Positions 36,177 to 49,959 of a DNA stretch of 64,000 nucleotides are shown in pieces. The notes beneath the pieces are model-generated. The model made no database searches. It was not told the origin of the DNA and saw only the letters and a program-made list of their open reading frames with translations. This DNA is from Panopea generosa (Eukaryota > Mollusca > Bivalvia > Adapedonta > Hiatellidae): NCBI GenBank assembly GCA_029582155.1, contig CM055896.1, positions 29,834,373 through 29,898,372 on the forward strand, written 5' to 3'. A program made the translations under genes and the position numbers. Positions within the stretch are counted from its first letter, which is position 1; each line of letters opens with the position of its first letter.

Positions 36177-36368
36177 CCCCAATCACTTCAACTTCACAGA
36201 TCACAAGTTTTACACTTTGTCCAGGACTATACAATTGCAGGAAACGCGCTTTGGAGACTACCCCGTTGAAGATTTGTGTTTGCAAATCATTATTTATATC
36301 GTATCGTAGTGTTACCCAATTGCCACTGGAAGAATTATGGACCTGCAACTCGAGGTTAACAATCGATT
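36177..36368 (-). CDS. F5/8C-like C-half exon of gene A
   Basis: 192-base exon between acceptor tttag and donor GTATGT: ESIVNLELQVHNSSSGNW, then VTLRYDINND, FLQLYSPGQS and LVICEVEVIGG. The ending is the fucolectin/F5-8C signature. Its partner N-half exon is upstream at 37134-37284, and the first EGF exon follows at 35832. The domain order F5/8C, EGF repeats, TM is that of known molluscan MEGF-like receptors (family knowledge; not searched). Confidence 0.75.
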
Positions 36369-37133
36369 CTAAAATATCAAATATTAAAAAAATAGAACAA
36401 TATTGTAAAATTAATTTATAAATACAAACTTAAGATACCAGAAACTGTGAATTGGTAAAACCACAAATCCGTAGATGGTTTAGAAATAGTGAAATAGTTT
36501 CAAATTATCACTTTATATATATTACCTTGTATGTCTTATAAATTAGCAGATCTTAATCTGCATTTTGCATAACACTTGTTAAATCAATAAATAATTCAAC
36601 TTAGATTCACCACTTTGCAAGCTACTCTTTTAATGCTGTTCAATAGAAAATAAGATAGGTGTTTTGTTATTTGGCTATAAATACGATACCATTTGATCTG
36701 AGTTATCGACATAAGTGAAGAAGGGCTTGAAAGAAATGCAATTTGTGTAGCGATAATGTTCAAGTTTGCTATAGAATGAAGTTCATTTTTATGAATTTAG
36801 ATTGTAAAAAAAACACGTTTTATAAACTTGATATAGTGGAACTTCGATGGCTCGAACCCGACGGGACTGTAAAAATAGGGTTACATACCATACATGTACA
36901 TGTAAAAAGGCATTCGGCCAAGATCGCATAAGTGGTTCGAGCTATATATGGTGTTCCAGCCATACCCATTTTTATATATCTAGAAGGATGTAAATACTCA
37001 ATGTGTATTTGTGATTTCTCAGTATCGCAAAGATATATTTCTATATGGACGTTTTGTATGATTTCTTTTATAGAAACTATTACATACGTATCGTCATTTA
37101 TTGTTGAAATGCGTATAGCTTTATAATGATTAC

Positions 37134-37284
37134 ATATCTGAGGTCCACCATGGTTGATCTTGTACCTGTGTACAGCTACATTTATCTGCAGAAGGGCCTC
37201 TCACACCATCTATCGTCAGCCCAACAGAGTTAGATTCCTCATATGTACTTTGGCTTGCCTGCTTTCCGAAAGCCAGATTTTTAC
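37134..37284 (-). CDS. F5/8C-like N-half exon of gene A
   Basis: After acceptor tgaag the exon encodes KNLAFGKQASQSTYEESN, SVGLTIDGVRG and CTQVQDQPWWTSDM, followed by GTAATC. NLAFGK.ASQSS, the A/IDG box and PWW are standard landmarks of the first half of fucolectin/F5-8C modules. The opening phase (GT AAA) fits a signal-peptide exon such as that of gene C. No such exon for gene A was found upstream. The donor choice is by eye; an in-frame stop follows directly. Confidence 0.7.
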
Positions 37285-39104
37285 CTTCAATACATTAGCA
37301 TAGTGACAATAGTAAACATCACAAGTAATAACCTGTATATACATGTACATATGCATTCATACTATTGTCGTGTAACATAAACACGAGGGACGCTGAAAAA
37401 ATGAGTTTACCTAACAAGTTATTACATTTGCAGAAAAAAGCACACCCTCGTTGGTGTTTTGACTAACATGGACTTCAAGTTAGAATACAAGCGTACGGTT
37501 ATAAATTCATGCATGCGCAGGGTGTAAAGCCGTCTACTATTTTTTAACACAACTTGAAATATTTTGCAATATGTGCTAGTCACGTTCAGCATTATTTTTT
37601 ATGATTTGATTCGTCAGTATCACAACGGTCGAAACAGCGCTTGTGAAAACTTATGTCTGGGACGACCGGTGAGGTAGAACTAGTTAAATATGTAAAGTGT
37701 AGTCAAGGTGGGTGCCGAAACAGTTGACGGATGGCCAAAATGCAATTAGGGTGACCATAAATATCACTTTAATCGTTTAATTGGGAAGAGGTATGTTTTT
37801 TAATCACATTATCACTTGTGGAGGCATCGTGCTGAACCCTGGACAACCGGCCTAATCAAAACAATGGAATAATACAATGATTACACTATCCTGTTCAGCT
37901 GGAAAGGTGATGGTACATGTAATTGTTTTATGAGATGTATGTGTACTTACTCAGCTAAAGCTTTTACTGCCAATTTATTTATTCTGTTATAATCATGTTG
38001 TATATTTGAATAGTAATGATAATATATTCTACGAACGCGGCCTTTAATTACATATTAAATATTTTTCGCCAAATGTTGTCGACCGAAATTATATGTATCA
38101 CCTGTGTGCGTTATTGTTCAAAGGCAGGTGTAAAGATATATCCATATACATGTAGTCGATTGCAGTGTTTGTGGAGTATTCCATATTTACCAAATACAAT
38201 AAGTGGGAAAATGGAATTTCCATTAGGAATATACATAGGTTGACAAAAAGAAATGATTGTTTTTTACTTGAAAAATAGGTTGTACATGTTAGTATGACTG
38301 TTGAAATAAAAGACATGAATATCAATCTCAGACATTACTTTATACGAGAATCATAAACTTGATATTGACATTTGGTTTTAGATCGCATTTATCTCCTTTC
38401 CTGTACAGTAGAATCGCCAGATTACATGTTGCTTTCATTAGATTTCATTAGCGCTTTTTAAATGTGTTTTAGTAGTGTATGGATTAACTTTACTCAAAAT
38501 CCCACAAAATATTCTCTGGTATCCAGTTTGATTGAAATTAAAATAAAAATTACAGGGTAATCGTAGAAATGTAGTTTTTAAAATATGCCATTGTTAAATA
38601 TAATTCTGTTGCAAAATTAACGTGTTTAACGTTTTTATACTAAAGAACATATTTTGTATAACGATCATTATAATAAGATTTCTATAAAACTTCATATTCA
38701 GGTAAAATTGATATTAATAATTACACTTGACAGATTAAGAAACGCAAAGGTTATACAATGATTTTACCGTGTTAACACGAATCAAATTCATTCAAATTTT
38801 AAACACAACAAAAACGATACAAAACGCATATTCTGAGCAAATAGTATTGATATGTCGCAATAAAAGGCACATAACAACGTCCTGAAGACCACCGGTGCTC
38901 CATGTCAATTAACACATTAATACCACGTGCATGATACCCCCATTCCCAATACAGGTTAGGCATCTACGACTCATAGACGTTTATTTTTCAATTCATTACT
39001 CGTGCATTTGTGTATTAGCTATCTCTACATTTATACTAGCGTATCTATTGTGTTTATTTATGTCAGAGATATATGTTTATGCCTGTAACCTTATACTAGA
39101 AAAG
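37285..39104. other. Non-coding, gene A 5' region
   Basis: AT-rich. If gene A has its own signal-peptide exon it should be here or further up, but none was recognised. Confidence 0.4.
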
Positions 39105-39300
39105 AATGTTCTGTGGAGCGCGTGGTCCAATGGTAGGGCACCTGGCCCAGGATGGGAGGGTCGTTTGTTTCAGCCTACGTCACGGTTATGTGTGGTGAGG
39201 AAACACTTATTGCTTGGTATTGGTTCTACCCAGGAGTACTCTGAGCTTGATTTGTAAGACAATTTTTTTCTAAATCGAGGGAAGATAAATACGTTTAAAT
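39105..39300 (+). mobile_element. tRNA-derived SINE
   Basis: Begins with a tRNA-like head: A-box tggtccaatggtagggc and B-box-like ggtcgtttgtttcagcc 35-50 bases later, then a tail with ggttctacccaggagtactc. The arrangement is that of pol III SINEs common in molluscs. It lies between half-domain exons of gene A, opposite strand. The 108-codon frame through it is spurious. Confidence 0.65.
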
Positions 39301-39377
39301 GTACAGTTTTACCGGAAATCATTGCTAAAGAAATAGACATAATAATGATAATCAAGGAGATAATTTAAATGTTTTAC

Positions 39378-39599
39378 CCCCATTTACTCTGATATCACAT
39401 ATGACAAGTTGTGTAGAAGTGCCATCTAACTTGATCCTGACTTGATTGCCCTCCAGGGGTTGATCACACATCACTTCTATTGTCTTACTGGGGGGACTCA
39501 TATCAGGGTAGGTGTGACAGGTCAGACTGTTAGTAGAATGTACCGGTTCGGTCGCATTGGCTACCTCCTCGACAGTTACTTTAAATTTGTTAAAGTTAC
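39378..39599 (-). CDS. F5/8C-like C-half exon (second copy)
   Basis: 222-base exon with the same borders as 17551-17772: NFNKFKVTVEEVANAT, SLTCHTYPDMSPPSKTIEV, CDQPLEGNQVRIKLDG and LVICDIRVNGG. Intact frame. Its N-half partner may be the decayed exon at 45376-45566, in which case it is a stranded exon, or it forms part of a first of two F5/8C modules in gene A. Confidence 0.75.
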
Positions 39600-40110
39600 C
39601 TTGAGTATATATTAAATATGATTAAACTGCAAATGGTTATGCCCGGTTAAAGATAGTGTTAATTTCTCCAAGTAAGAACACGTACGGTAATAACCTAATA
39701 CGTTATTTCTTAGTATTCTTAGTAATTTCTAAAATAAAAATCATAGTTATCACATAAGCTGTGCTTACCATTTGAAAAATTCAGTAAATTTAAAGTTCTT
39801 TAACGTTTAATACTGAAAAAAGTCGGTTTCAGGGAAAGCTTCTTTTGTATAATAGTATAGTACATACGCTTTAAGCTCATTTCCAAAGGTATATTTGATG
39901 GATGATAAATAACAGTATTAAAATACGGATTGGTGTACACATTTGTAAATACAAACTGGTATCTAGTTATTAAATATAACATTAGAGATTATAGATCATG
40001 GAAATGGTAATTAGGTTACACACATATATACATACACACATTGAATTAAATTCTTATTCTTATTCTTATTGAAAACCACATGTTGAGCTGAACATCAATG
40101 AGTACACCTG

Positions 40111-40245
40111 TCCGGTAGATCACGGAGTAACCTGTTTCACAGTAGGTTTTCTAATCTGGTAGATCACGGTGTACCCTGTTTCAGAGAAGTTATACCAATC
40201 TGGTAGATCACAAAATATCCTGTTTCACAGCAGGTATTCCAAAAG
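40111..40245. repeat. 44-bp tandem repeat, three copies
   Basis: Units containing ctggtagatcacggtgtacc and ctgtttcaca begin near 40111, 40155 and 40200. Confidence 0.85.
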
Positions 40246-42199
40246 ATGAGACAAACTTACTTGCATAATTAATTTGCAGCTTTTGCTTTAACACTTGAAA
40301 CAAGACACGCTAGTATGGTAGCCCAGTATGTGGGGTTCCCCATGCATTGATAACTATTTTTTCAAGTACAGAAGGGAGTTTTATTTTATCCTTTTAAAAC
40401 AACATTTTTGTGCAACTTTCTCATAACTCGGTTTAATTTGATTACGATATCTACAAAGCAACTAGTACCAGCTCCATTTTAATGTAAATCTTATTATGAT
40501 AATCCTGTATATTCCATATAAAACTGTAAATGTGAGAGCCAAATTTTTCATAACATGCCGCTACTGATGACAATTACAAAGTGGTTTGACCGTGATATGA
40601 GGTTGACAACGTCGTTTTATCGATACAGGACATTAAATGAAAAGTGTGTAAGTGTGTAAGTAAAATGTTTGTTTATTATAGTGTTGACATAGCGTTAACA
40701 TCGACAGAAAATCTGAACAGCTGCAATAACATATTTAACGGAAGAAAGTTTTATACTATTGTACAAGTCATTTGTTTGTACTTAAAACTAGAAATAACAA
40801 TACTAAATATACGTTATCTAGGTTAATTTGTCAATATAAATCCCTCCGCCATTTTCTTTCACTATTAGTATTGATGAAATAAATAGTACATACATTGATT
40901 TCACTAAATTTCGCGGAATGTGCTAGCGTTGGTTGATACAATATTTTACTTTCTGTGTGACCTATAAACATATCATAGCTATGTTTGTGTTATTATATGA
41001 GACATAAAGAATTTTATTTTACTTTATACAGCTTTTCGTTCATATATTTTAATTTCACAATATGTTTCCAGAGTAACATAACAACATTAAAAAGATCCCG
41101 TAGCAAAAAAACATTACTACACATGTGTAAAGTTATGTTGAACCGTTTAGACGGACACATGGACGCGCGGGCGCACGCCAGATTAATTATTTTTATCTGG
41201 GATATACACAAAACATGTATCTAGACGACGTCATAAAATGAAAGAAAATTAAAAGGATAGTTCAACGTAATTTTGTTGATTAAACCATTAGAATTAAAAT
41301 CACGGCCATTAACATACCTAAGGCTTGTACTAGTTCTATCCAGGAAACGGTCTCGAGAGCGATACACAAAATGTCATAGTTTTAAACAAACTTAAGCTTT
41401 TTTTTCCATAATTATAGTCAATTAAACAAATCTAGACCAGTCTTGTGTACTATTATTTGAAGCTCCTAAGGGTCAAGTATTGATTTCATAATTAGCATAT
41501 TTGGTGATGACATATTTGTTATAGCATAATATCTCTAACAAACTGCAACGAACTACCAATAACATAGACCTGATTCAACAAAGGGAAGCAACTTAAGAAA
41601 AACTTATACAAATTAGAAATTCAAAATAGAAAAATCGTTCGGTATAATGCACTAACGGAAGAACTATTTTTAGCAAACCTTAAATTACGACCGATATAAC
41701 AATGGATCTGGTTCCCGTTTCTACAGTAGTTTAACTTAAACAACGACCGGGGTACAAAACAGGCTGTTAATTAATCGACTTTTACATGCGGATACAACGA
41801 TACAATATTGAATTAACTTACCTGTATAAAATGCTTGATTACGGATCTATAGTATATTTTGGTACATGCTGTGTGCATTTATATTATAAATATGAACGTC
41901 ATGTGTTGAACATTCACGAGATATGAACTTACATGCAATAACAGACGAGCACACGAACCATGAACACTTCGGGGTTGTCTTACTTTGCACGTTTTACATT
42001 TCAACTCGAACTCGAGTACCACACATGAAATCGACTGGACACATTTAATTATGATACATGGGATTTTTAACAATAACTGCACAACAAACATCGTCATGAA
42101 TATTGAAAATAAACTAATTATTATTCCGCGGTGTAATTCACGTTCGTGTATGCAAACAGTATAGCTAGAACTCTAATATCTTTAGTGATTCTCATTTAC
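40246..42199. other. Non-coding, nothing recognised
   Basis: AT-rich. A fragment at 41330-41360 (ctatccaggaaacggtctcg) resembles the sequence at 5115-5135, so an old dispersed repeat is likely. Confidence 0.4.
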
Positions 42200-42293
42200 T
42201 GAATTTAGTTTATGCTATATCTTTAGCTCGATTACGAAGAACCATTCTATTTAATTTAGTTTATTCTATTCTTTAGTTCGATTACGAAGAACG
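42200..42293. repeat. 51-bp tandem duplication
   Basis: aatttagttt at 42202 and 42253, each followed after about 30 bases by cgattacgaagaac. Confidence 0.8.
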
Positions 42294-45200
42294 CTGATAG
42301 AACCAGTACTAGTACTAAGTGTTGTTGATATTTGAACTCAGCTGAGCTCGTACCGCTGACGTCAGTGGTAAGTACTCCCGACTTGGTACCTTAAACCATT
42401 CGTCCATGATACCAATAAGGTAACAATGTAGCTCGGTAAATGTTCTATAAAGAACAACAGAACTTATGAAATTTTATTTACGTATGTATTAAACAGTGTT
42501 CAATGTGATGTTAATACTCAGAATGTTTACAATGTATGTCGATATGATCTCTTATATACAACACTATATTACAGCTATATTCCTTTCGGTTGTATACATA
42601 TTATACAAAATGTATTCATCTGTTGTTTCTGGTTATGCAAAAAAGTACACTTATCTTGCTGTTTGTGAAAGGGCATTTAGGCATTAAGGTTCAATTTTAT
42701 TATTGTAAAAAAAGGAGAATGACGGGTAGACGGTTAATAAGTATGTATATACACAAAATGCTCCTTCTTTTCTCAAATACATTGAATGTTAATTTGCAGT
42801 AATGGAAAACAAATGTTATCTAAAGCAATTCTATAATATTTGTTATATTCTAAATAAAACATTTTTGGTTTGAAATATATTGTTGTTGCATGTTAAACAT
42901 TTAGAAATATGATCATATACCTGCATGCTTATTCATTTGAGTTAAGTACTTTAAAAACATCTGCATATATACAGTATTATCATTTCAATAACGCTAGTCT
43001 ATGCTGATAGCAGTTTCCTTGACAGCCAACAAAATGAACGGTAAAAATAGTGTAACAAATGAAGCCACTTGAATTTATTACGCAATGTGTATACACCTGT
43101 TATTAAAAACATACAGTGATTTATCAGTGAAATAAAACTTTAGACCATTCGGCCACGGATCATTGTTATCATACTTAACAACTAACAACAAAAGTATTGT
43201 AAATGTCAGATTACTAAGTTGTCATTACGTGTTCATACCCATGAGCGTTTAAGTAAACGGTCACGTGACTACTTTCATGAAACTTGGCACTACTTTTTTT
43301 CGGCAGGACTACTTTCACGGTACTCTCCCCCCACTACCACCCGCTGGGGCTTTCCCGTCGGTAGGCACGCGTCTGCTGATAAGGATTATCGTATACTGAT
43401 AAGGATACGGTAACGTGTGTTTTACGGGTATCAGTTCTGTATTTACATAAGTACACACACTTATATGATCCGGTGTAAAGGCCGTGTTATGTTCATTGTA
43501 CATGTAAGATACCATAATAATAGATTTATATATTTTTGTTTGACAAAAATGTCGTTTGTGCACATCAGTTGAAAACGATAAATACCCATATGACCTAAAT
43601 GTTTGCGCTTGTTGAGGGTTTCGTATGTTATTAGTTCGTAATAATATGCACAATATGTTATGTAATACCGGTAAATGTTTCGCGACAATTAAATAATTTA
43701 AAGAAGTTGATTTTTTCAGATTCGAAACTGCAGTCTGATCAGTAAAGGAAAACCGACAAGCATCTGTAATATTTAATAAATATATATTGATCGGGTCTGT
43801 AATTACATGTCACTACATGTACATCGTCTCGGATGCCGATGTGTTCATCAGTTCGTCCTGTTTATTAATACCGTTACTACAAAGCCATAGTCGATCTATA
43901 TTTAAATCCAATGTGTAGTCTGATGACCATATCGCATACCGTACATAACAGTACTTACACGCGTCTATCTATCTATTCATGTGTCAACTATTTTACACCT
44001 TAACGATTTTTAAACTGATTTATTTAAAGGACATTCAAAACTGGTTAATTACATAATATCTACATGATGCAAATTATATGGAATAAGGATCCGCAGTATA
44101 TGTACATGAAGGTTTTTAATTTCGTTTGTATTATGGAAAGATGGCAAAACTCTCGAAATTGGTTAATAGTTTATATAATCGAAGACATACATGACAACAA
44201 ATGTAACAACTACTCCATTTTCAACAATTTATAATAGAAAAAAATCGTCAAATAACATTTTCTTAAGTCTTTTCTTTACTGATATCAGTGACTTAATAGT
44301 TTATATGTCTGCGGATATTTTGAAAACTAGTTTGTATTATAAAAAAGTTAAAGCTTCAATTAGAGATACTAATACATGACCAATATGATAGACATAACAT
44401 TGCCGTGTATGTTCCTATAAACTAAAATGTTTGTTCTTTTGACATTTCGATATTGAAATGTTAGAGCCCATTGTCCTATTTGGTTTAGGCAGAGACATAT
44501 AAACAATTAATTAAGTCACTGGTTTAGGCAAGTAATTATAAGTCTTGAGGACTTTAATAGTAGCTAGTTATAATCCCACCCTCATCCTATAAATTACGTA
44601 ATTAAATTATAGCGTCTTCGTAGGCAATCATTTTGAAATAAAAATCTAAACAGATACTTATTTAAAAAACAAATCATTGTATGCATATTTAACATAACTT
44701 TTTACATAGTTTTTGCTATATTTCTCAGTACACAAGATTGGTTAAAACATTTTTGTATACTGATTCTTAAAAATATCTATAAATGAAGAAATCAACCCTT
44801 CCCCATTAATTACTCGTCGGTAGCAAAATGATATGAATAAAAAAAAATCGTTTTGTAAATTTTCAATAAAATTGGTTTTATTTTCAATGCGCAATGCATG
44901 GATCCATACCGTTATAGATAATTGTCACGAAATGTTCAGGTAATATCTTTAAATAAAATGATCACAAGAATCTTCCATAAGGTGTATTGATGAAAAGAAA
45001 GAATAGAAATACGCATTTTTCATTTTGGGGTACCATATCTATATAAAATACTAATTTAAGATTCAACATGTGGATGCGACGAAATACCCATGCTTAATGC
45101 TATTATTTTTAGCACTACTTTTGTGTGGTGAAACGAAACTGATTAATTTCAAATTATGTTGGGGTGACAATGATCATTATGCCAACCTTCGGGGCATATA

Positions 45201-45375
45201 TACTATAACTGAGAAGAAGAAGATTGACACCGTTGGTGTGACCTTCGACTGAATATATCATTTATATAATGGAAATATGTTAGACAATAATGAGGTTACA
45301 TGCATGTAATACTTCTCATACAAATCTGATAGTATGTGTTATGAAATATGACGACTCAACCCAATGTATCACTTT
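42294..45375. other. Non-coding, no gene supported
   Basis: AT-rich. 42335-42440 resembles 7020-7070 and its allele. The plus-strand frame at 45070-45252 has a hydrophobic leader-like start (LMLLFLALLLCGE) but opens with GTG and has no following exon on that strand. Confidence 0.4.
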
Positions 45376-45566
45376 ATGTGATAAGTATAAGTCCAGTGAT
45401 GAGTTCTTTCCGAGCCAACCAATTTCTCCACCATGATCGATTACTATATATGGATGTTCTCCTACATGTTGCTATGTTGCTATGTTGCCCCCGGTGGCAA
45501 AGTAAGGGTTTCGTGGTGGGTTGATATTATCTTTCTGTCGGCAATATTCCTCAAATGCAATATCTC
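45376..45566 (-). pseudogene. Decayed F5/8C-like N-half exon downstream of gene B
   Basis: After acceptor attcag the minus strand gives DIAFEEYCRQKDN, FATGGNIAT, then a stop, and in another frame SWWRNWLARKELITGLILIT. WWR and the LIT ending align with 15820-16024. It shares DDRK/GRQK-type text and flanks with 6006-6165, supporting the A/B tandem duplication. It may be the dead first half of the module completed at 39378-39599. Confidence 0.55.
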
Positions 45567-45899
45567 CTGAATTAGAAAACACATGAATAAAGTATGATAT
45601 GTTACAATGAGTATAACCAAGTTATAGTTATTTTCATGCCATTTATATATGTCTTTAAAACAGAAAGAGGTTGCCACTAACGTGGTCATATCCTCCGCCA
45701 CCTCGTTAACCCTTAGAGACATTTCCAGAGAAGTGGATTTAAATTATGCAAAATGAAAAAATCACAGAAATCACATGTAGATGCCGCAAACTGAAATATG
45801 TTGTCGGCTGTAATATGACCCATTGTCTTTCTTGTCCTAGTGAGCACTGGTGTGATGTTCTAAATCGATCCATAAATATGTAAGTTATAACCCCAAAAC

Positions 45900-46995
45900 A
45901 AAAGAAAAACTATCTGAGACGAACAGACCAAACTCATTCCCATGACACATCGTCTTGGGCTGGTTAGCATTTGTGCCAATTTATTTAAAGATCCAATCAC
46001 AACTAAAGAAGATATGGTCCAGACAATAGTGAATGGATGGACGGAGCTGTGACCTTGACCTTTGAAGAACAGAACCAATTCATTCGCATGACACATTATC
46101 TTGTCCTAGTAAACATTTGTGCTGAGTTGTTTAAAATACAATAACACCTTAAGAAGATATGGTCCGAACAGCAGCAGACGGACAGACGGAGCTGTGACCT
46201 TGACTTTTGACGAACAGACACAAGTCAGTCGCATTACACATCGTCTTATCATAGTGAACATTTGTGCCAAGTTATGTAAAAATGCAATCACAACTAAAGA
46301 AAATACGGTCCGGATAGGACGCAAAACAGTGTATTCCTTGTATTTTCAAACACTTGACCTTCAGCTATGATATTGACCTTTGACAAACACACACAAGTCA
46401 TTTGCATGACACACCATTATGTCCTAGTGAACGTTTGTGCCAATGTATTTAAAATTCCAATCACAACTAAAGACGATAGGGTCCTGACAGCAGCGGACGG
46501 ACGGAGCTGTGACCTTTACCTTAGACGAATAGACCCAATTCATTTGCATAACACATCGTCTTGTCCTAGTGAACATTTGTGCCAAGTTATTAAAAAATGC
46601 AATCACAACTAAAGAAGATACGATCCGGACAGGACAAAACTCAGTGTATACATTGGATTTTCAAACACTTGACCTTGAGCTATGACCTTGACCTTTGACG
46701 AACAGACCCAAGTCATTCGCATGTCACATCATCTTGTCCTAGTGAATATTTGTGCCATGTTATTTAAAAATGCAATCACAATTAAAAGAAAATACGGTCC
46801 GGACAAGAGGAAACACATTGTATACATTGGTTTTTCAAACACTTGACCTTGTGCTATGACCTTGACCTTTGACGAACAGACCCAAGACATTCACATGGCA
46901 TATCGTCTTTGTGCCAAGTTATTTAAAATTTCAATCACAACTGAAGGAGATACGGTGTGGACAGCAGGGGACGCACGCACGCACGGACGCACAGA
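45900..46995. repeat. Diverged tandem repeat, about six units of 140-190 bp
   Basis: Units share gtgaccttgacctttgacga, acagacccaagtcattcgca, catcgtcttgtcctagtgaa and caatcacaactaaagaagat. The array ends in a (cgcacgga)n run near 46970-47010. Repeats of this wording are widespread in bivalve genomes (background knowledge), which supports the host assignment. Frames through it are artefacts. Confidence 0.8.
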
Positions 46996-49585
46996 CGGAC
47001 GCAGCCCATTTCTATTTCCCCGCCACCGCTCGTAGATAATACGCAGACGCATATGTGTGTATCAACATGTTATTTACATTATAAGTTGTTCATTTCAAAG
47101 TTTATAATACAATATAATATGATATAATATGCGTAATACACCCAATGACGCAAAATATAAAGAAGGCGTATTTGTGTTAACCAGGAAATTTTATTTTGTA
47201 CTCTCTTGGCGAGACCACTTTATCAAAGAAGGTCGGGGACTAGCTACGACATTTTTCCATTCATGTTTATATAGATTTTCGATCTTGAAATGGATATGAA
47301 GTGTGTTTTATACATCGTAAAACATGAGGGAAAATGCAAGGGATGGAAAGGATGCATTTACCACAATGTCCCGCCCATTTGGTGCTAATACTATATCGCA
47401 ATATAGCCTATATTTTTGACGGGACCGTACATGTATATCAGTCATGTTTTACAAATATAAAATACAACTACAAAGAAAGAAAGAATATGTTATCATTGAA
47501 GAAATTAGTACATGAAACAAATATGGACGGTGCACATTTTACCCCTCTAACATGCATGTAGTTACGATAGACGGCGATTAAGAATAACTATTTGAACACC
47601 ATATGACTTTGTATATTTATTACTTAATTATAACAATGGAAAATGAAATGCCAAAGCATGGTGACATTATCTTGCTTTGCTTCATTGACATGCTGTCGTT
47701 TTATTTATTCGTTGAAAACTCTGGAATAACATTCCTTATTGCACAGTTGCGGCTAAAATAATATTACTTCCTTAGACACTCTTCTTACGTAGCAATAGTA
47801 AATCGATGTGTCGTCTTGTATCAGCAGTAATTTCGTTTTTATCAAACACTTGCTATGTTGTGGGGATTTCTTTGGTAAATATTATATTACAATGAACACT
47901 TACGTTTACATTTGGATATATTCGACTCAAAATGTATTGGCGGAGCTAAACCGTATACCATATAAGATGTAAAAGTGGCGGGAAATCAGATTATCGATGT
48001 ACATGTATATGTATTTGGTAATGAAAAGAATATTATGGTGTAGAATGGTAAAAACTTGTGTTTGCATAACATGTTAACATGAGGCCATATTTGGAGATAC
48101 TGCACCCTTTTGGCTGTGTGTACACAGCGTTATAAATAGTTCAAATCATAATGGCTTAGCTGCTAAGCAAATAGTTAGAACAAGGAAAAAAATAGAATAG
48201 ATATAGAAAAAACACGTATATTCCGTTTACATACGATGACATAAAATCTTCAGTAATATGACCATATACATAGATATATATTTTCTGGAATTCAGAGGTT
48301 TGCTCCTCAACCAAATAATACGCTCCTGATGAATATAGTTTTCCCTTTCTTACTGTTTGCCAACTACTCATGAAGTAACTCTGCATATAGATTGGTTGTA
48401 CTGTTTCGCTATTATATATACTAATGAGTCAGGTGTCTGATAACGGTTGATTTTACATACAATTCATAGCTAGACAGATTTACAAGTGAGTCCTTCGATT
48501 CATAGCTTTTAACATTTATTTATTTAAAATCTTCATCGTAACATTTTATTTTCAATTTAGATATTTTGATTTTATCCAATTAACCGTAACCTACTGCAAT
48601 TGGGGTGTCAGCATTAAAGTAACCATAATGTCTTTGGGTAAGATGTTCATATCATCAAATTTATTGAAAAGCAGATAAATTATGCTATACGGGCAATTTG
48701 GTATTGCTATCTGTTACAAAAAAGGAATGACTTTGAATTTGCTGCATTTTGCATTGTCCATGGCAACGTCCATTTTAAAATACGTTTAATCTTATTATTG
48801 ATAGTATAAGTCGTCAGCTAGTGTACTCCGTTTAATGTTTATTCAATGACTTACGTATGTTGTTTAATATAATTTATATATTGTCCATTGGATTTCCTTT
48901 TTTTAAATACTGTACGCCTGTGGTCTTATAGAGACAATGTCTTGTGTTTTGTCTGACTGAGGTAAAATAGGATCAAATGTCGGATTTTATTCCATTTGGG
49001 CTTGAAATTAGCCGTGGTTCAATAGGGCTATCATATTTTGGAATTCATTTCATGTGACTATATTTCAATAGGGATAATAGATTTTGGGGCACCTTTCATG
49101 TGTACAGTAAAATTAATTTTATTTTAAAGTGTTACGGTTTACGTGTGAATTATATCCAGCGATTTCATCAAATATTTTTTACAGTCAGCCATAATATATG
49201 TTTCATTATCAGATCAATTGTGAAGTGCATTACTTTGTTTAAGTTAAATTATATTATACATAATTAACTTATTGTATCAATACAATTATCAATACTTATA
49301 GCTCGTCTTTGATTGGATGGCTTTTGCAAAATTAATTTGCGTTGTTTTATGGTTTTCATATGAAGACCCAAATTAAAGGACATTTTTTATGTGCTTCCTA
49401 CAGTTTAATAGACGTTGTTTACAATAAATGTATTTTCGACAAAACCAGCATGTAATATATAAACTGAGTAACGATATAAACATTTATCTAATGGGGTGAA
49501 CAATCAGACATTGACAATTAAAGCATTTGAGATTGCATATATGTGATATACTGTACAAATATACCTAGATAAATGGGAAACCGTG
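46996..49585. other. 3' flank of gene B, part of old tandem duplication
   Basis: No gene seen. 48290-49200 is a diverged copy of 25430-26850 (and of 4500-5760 in the left arm): shared stretches include agattggttg, tttcgctattatatatacta and tagctagacagattt. These fix the phase of the A/B duplication. Confidence 0.6.
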
Positions 49586-49659
49586 TTAAGACTCCATCGC
49601 TTCGTAGTCACCAGTATCTTCTTCAGTAGTATCCAGTGTATCATAAGGATTAACCTCTT
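49586..49659 (-). CDS. Gene B terminal exon with ITAM-like tail
   Basis: After acceptor cacag this encodes EEVNPYDTLDTT, EEDTGDYEAMES and TAA at 49586-49588. YDTL-x9-YEAM keeps the spacing seen in gene A while the end is shorter (no YFGL). Conservation of both tyrosines after a duplication old enough to scramble the introns argues for function of the motif. Confidence 0.82.
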
Positions 49660-49858
49660 CTGTGAATTCAGTAAATATGTATTTATCATCGACTATATTT
49701 ACAGATTTTATAACTACAACATATTATATCCAATGCAGTTATATAATTATATAATTACATTTGTATGTTATGCTTTCAAAAACGTCCCAAATGACGTTAA
49801 CAATTAAAAACACGTGGAACAATAACGAGTTTACATAAAATAGTATGTGCTTCCTTAC

Positions 49859-49959
49859 CAAGCGTCACTTGTAAGGCATCGTACTTGTTTGCTGGATTGT
49901 CAGCAATATAACTAACACTTGGTACAGCTTCATGCTGGTTTTCGATCCCTTGGGTGTTG
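49859..49959 (-). CDS. Gene B cytoplasmic tail exon 1
   Basis: 101-base exon encoding SNTQGIENQHEAVPSV, SYIADNPANKYDALQVTL between acceptor taag and donor GTAAGG. The first tyrosine of gene A (QGYENQ) is isoleucine here, but KYDAL is kept. 112 + 101 bases with the transmembrane exon keeps the frame. Confidence 0.8.

Noticed and set aside
45070..45252. Signal-peptide-like ORF (LMLLFLALLLCGE)
   Set aside because: It opens with GTG, not ATG, lies on the strand opposite to the array and has no following exon.
45860..46612. Series of ORFs of 60-83 codons on both strands
   Set aside because: They are translations of the diverged bivalve-type tandem repeat.
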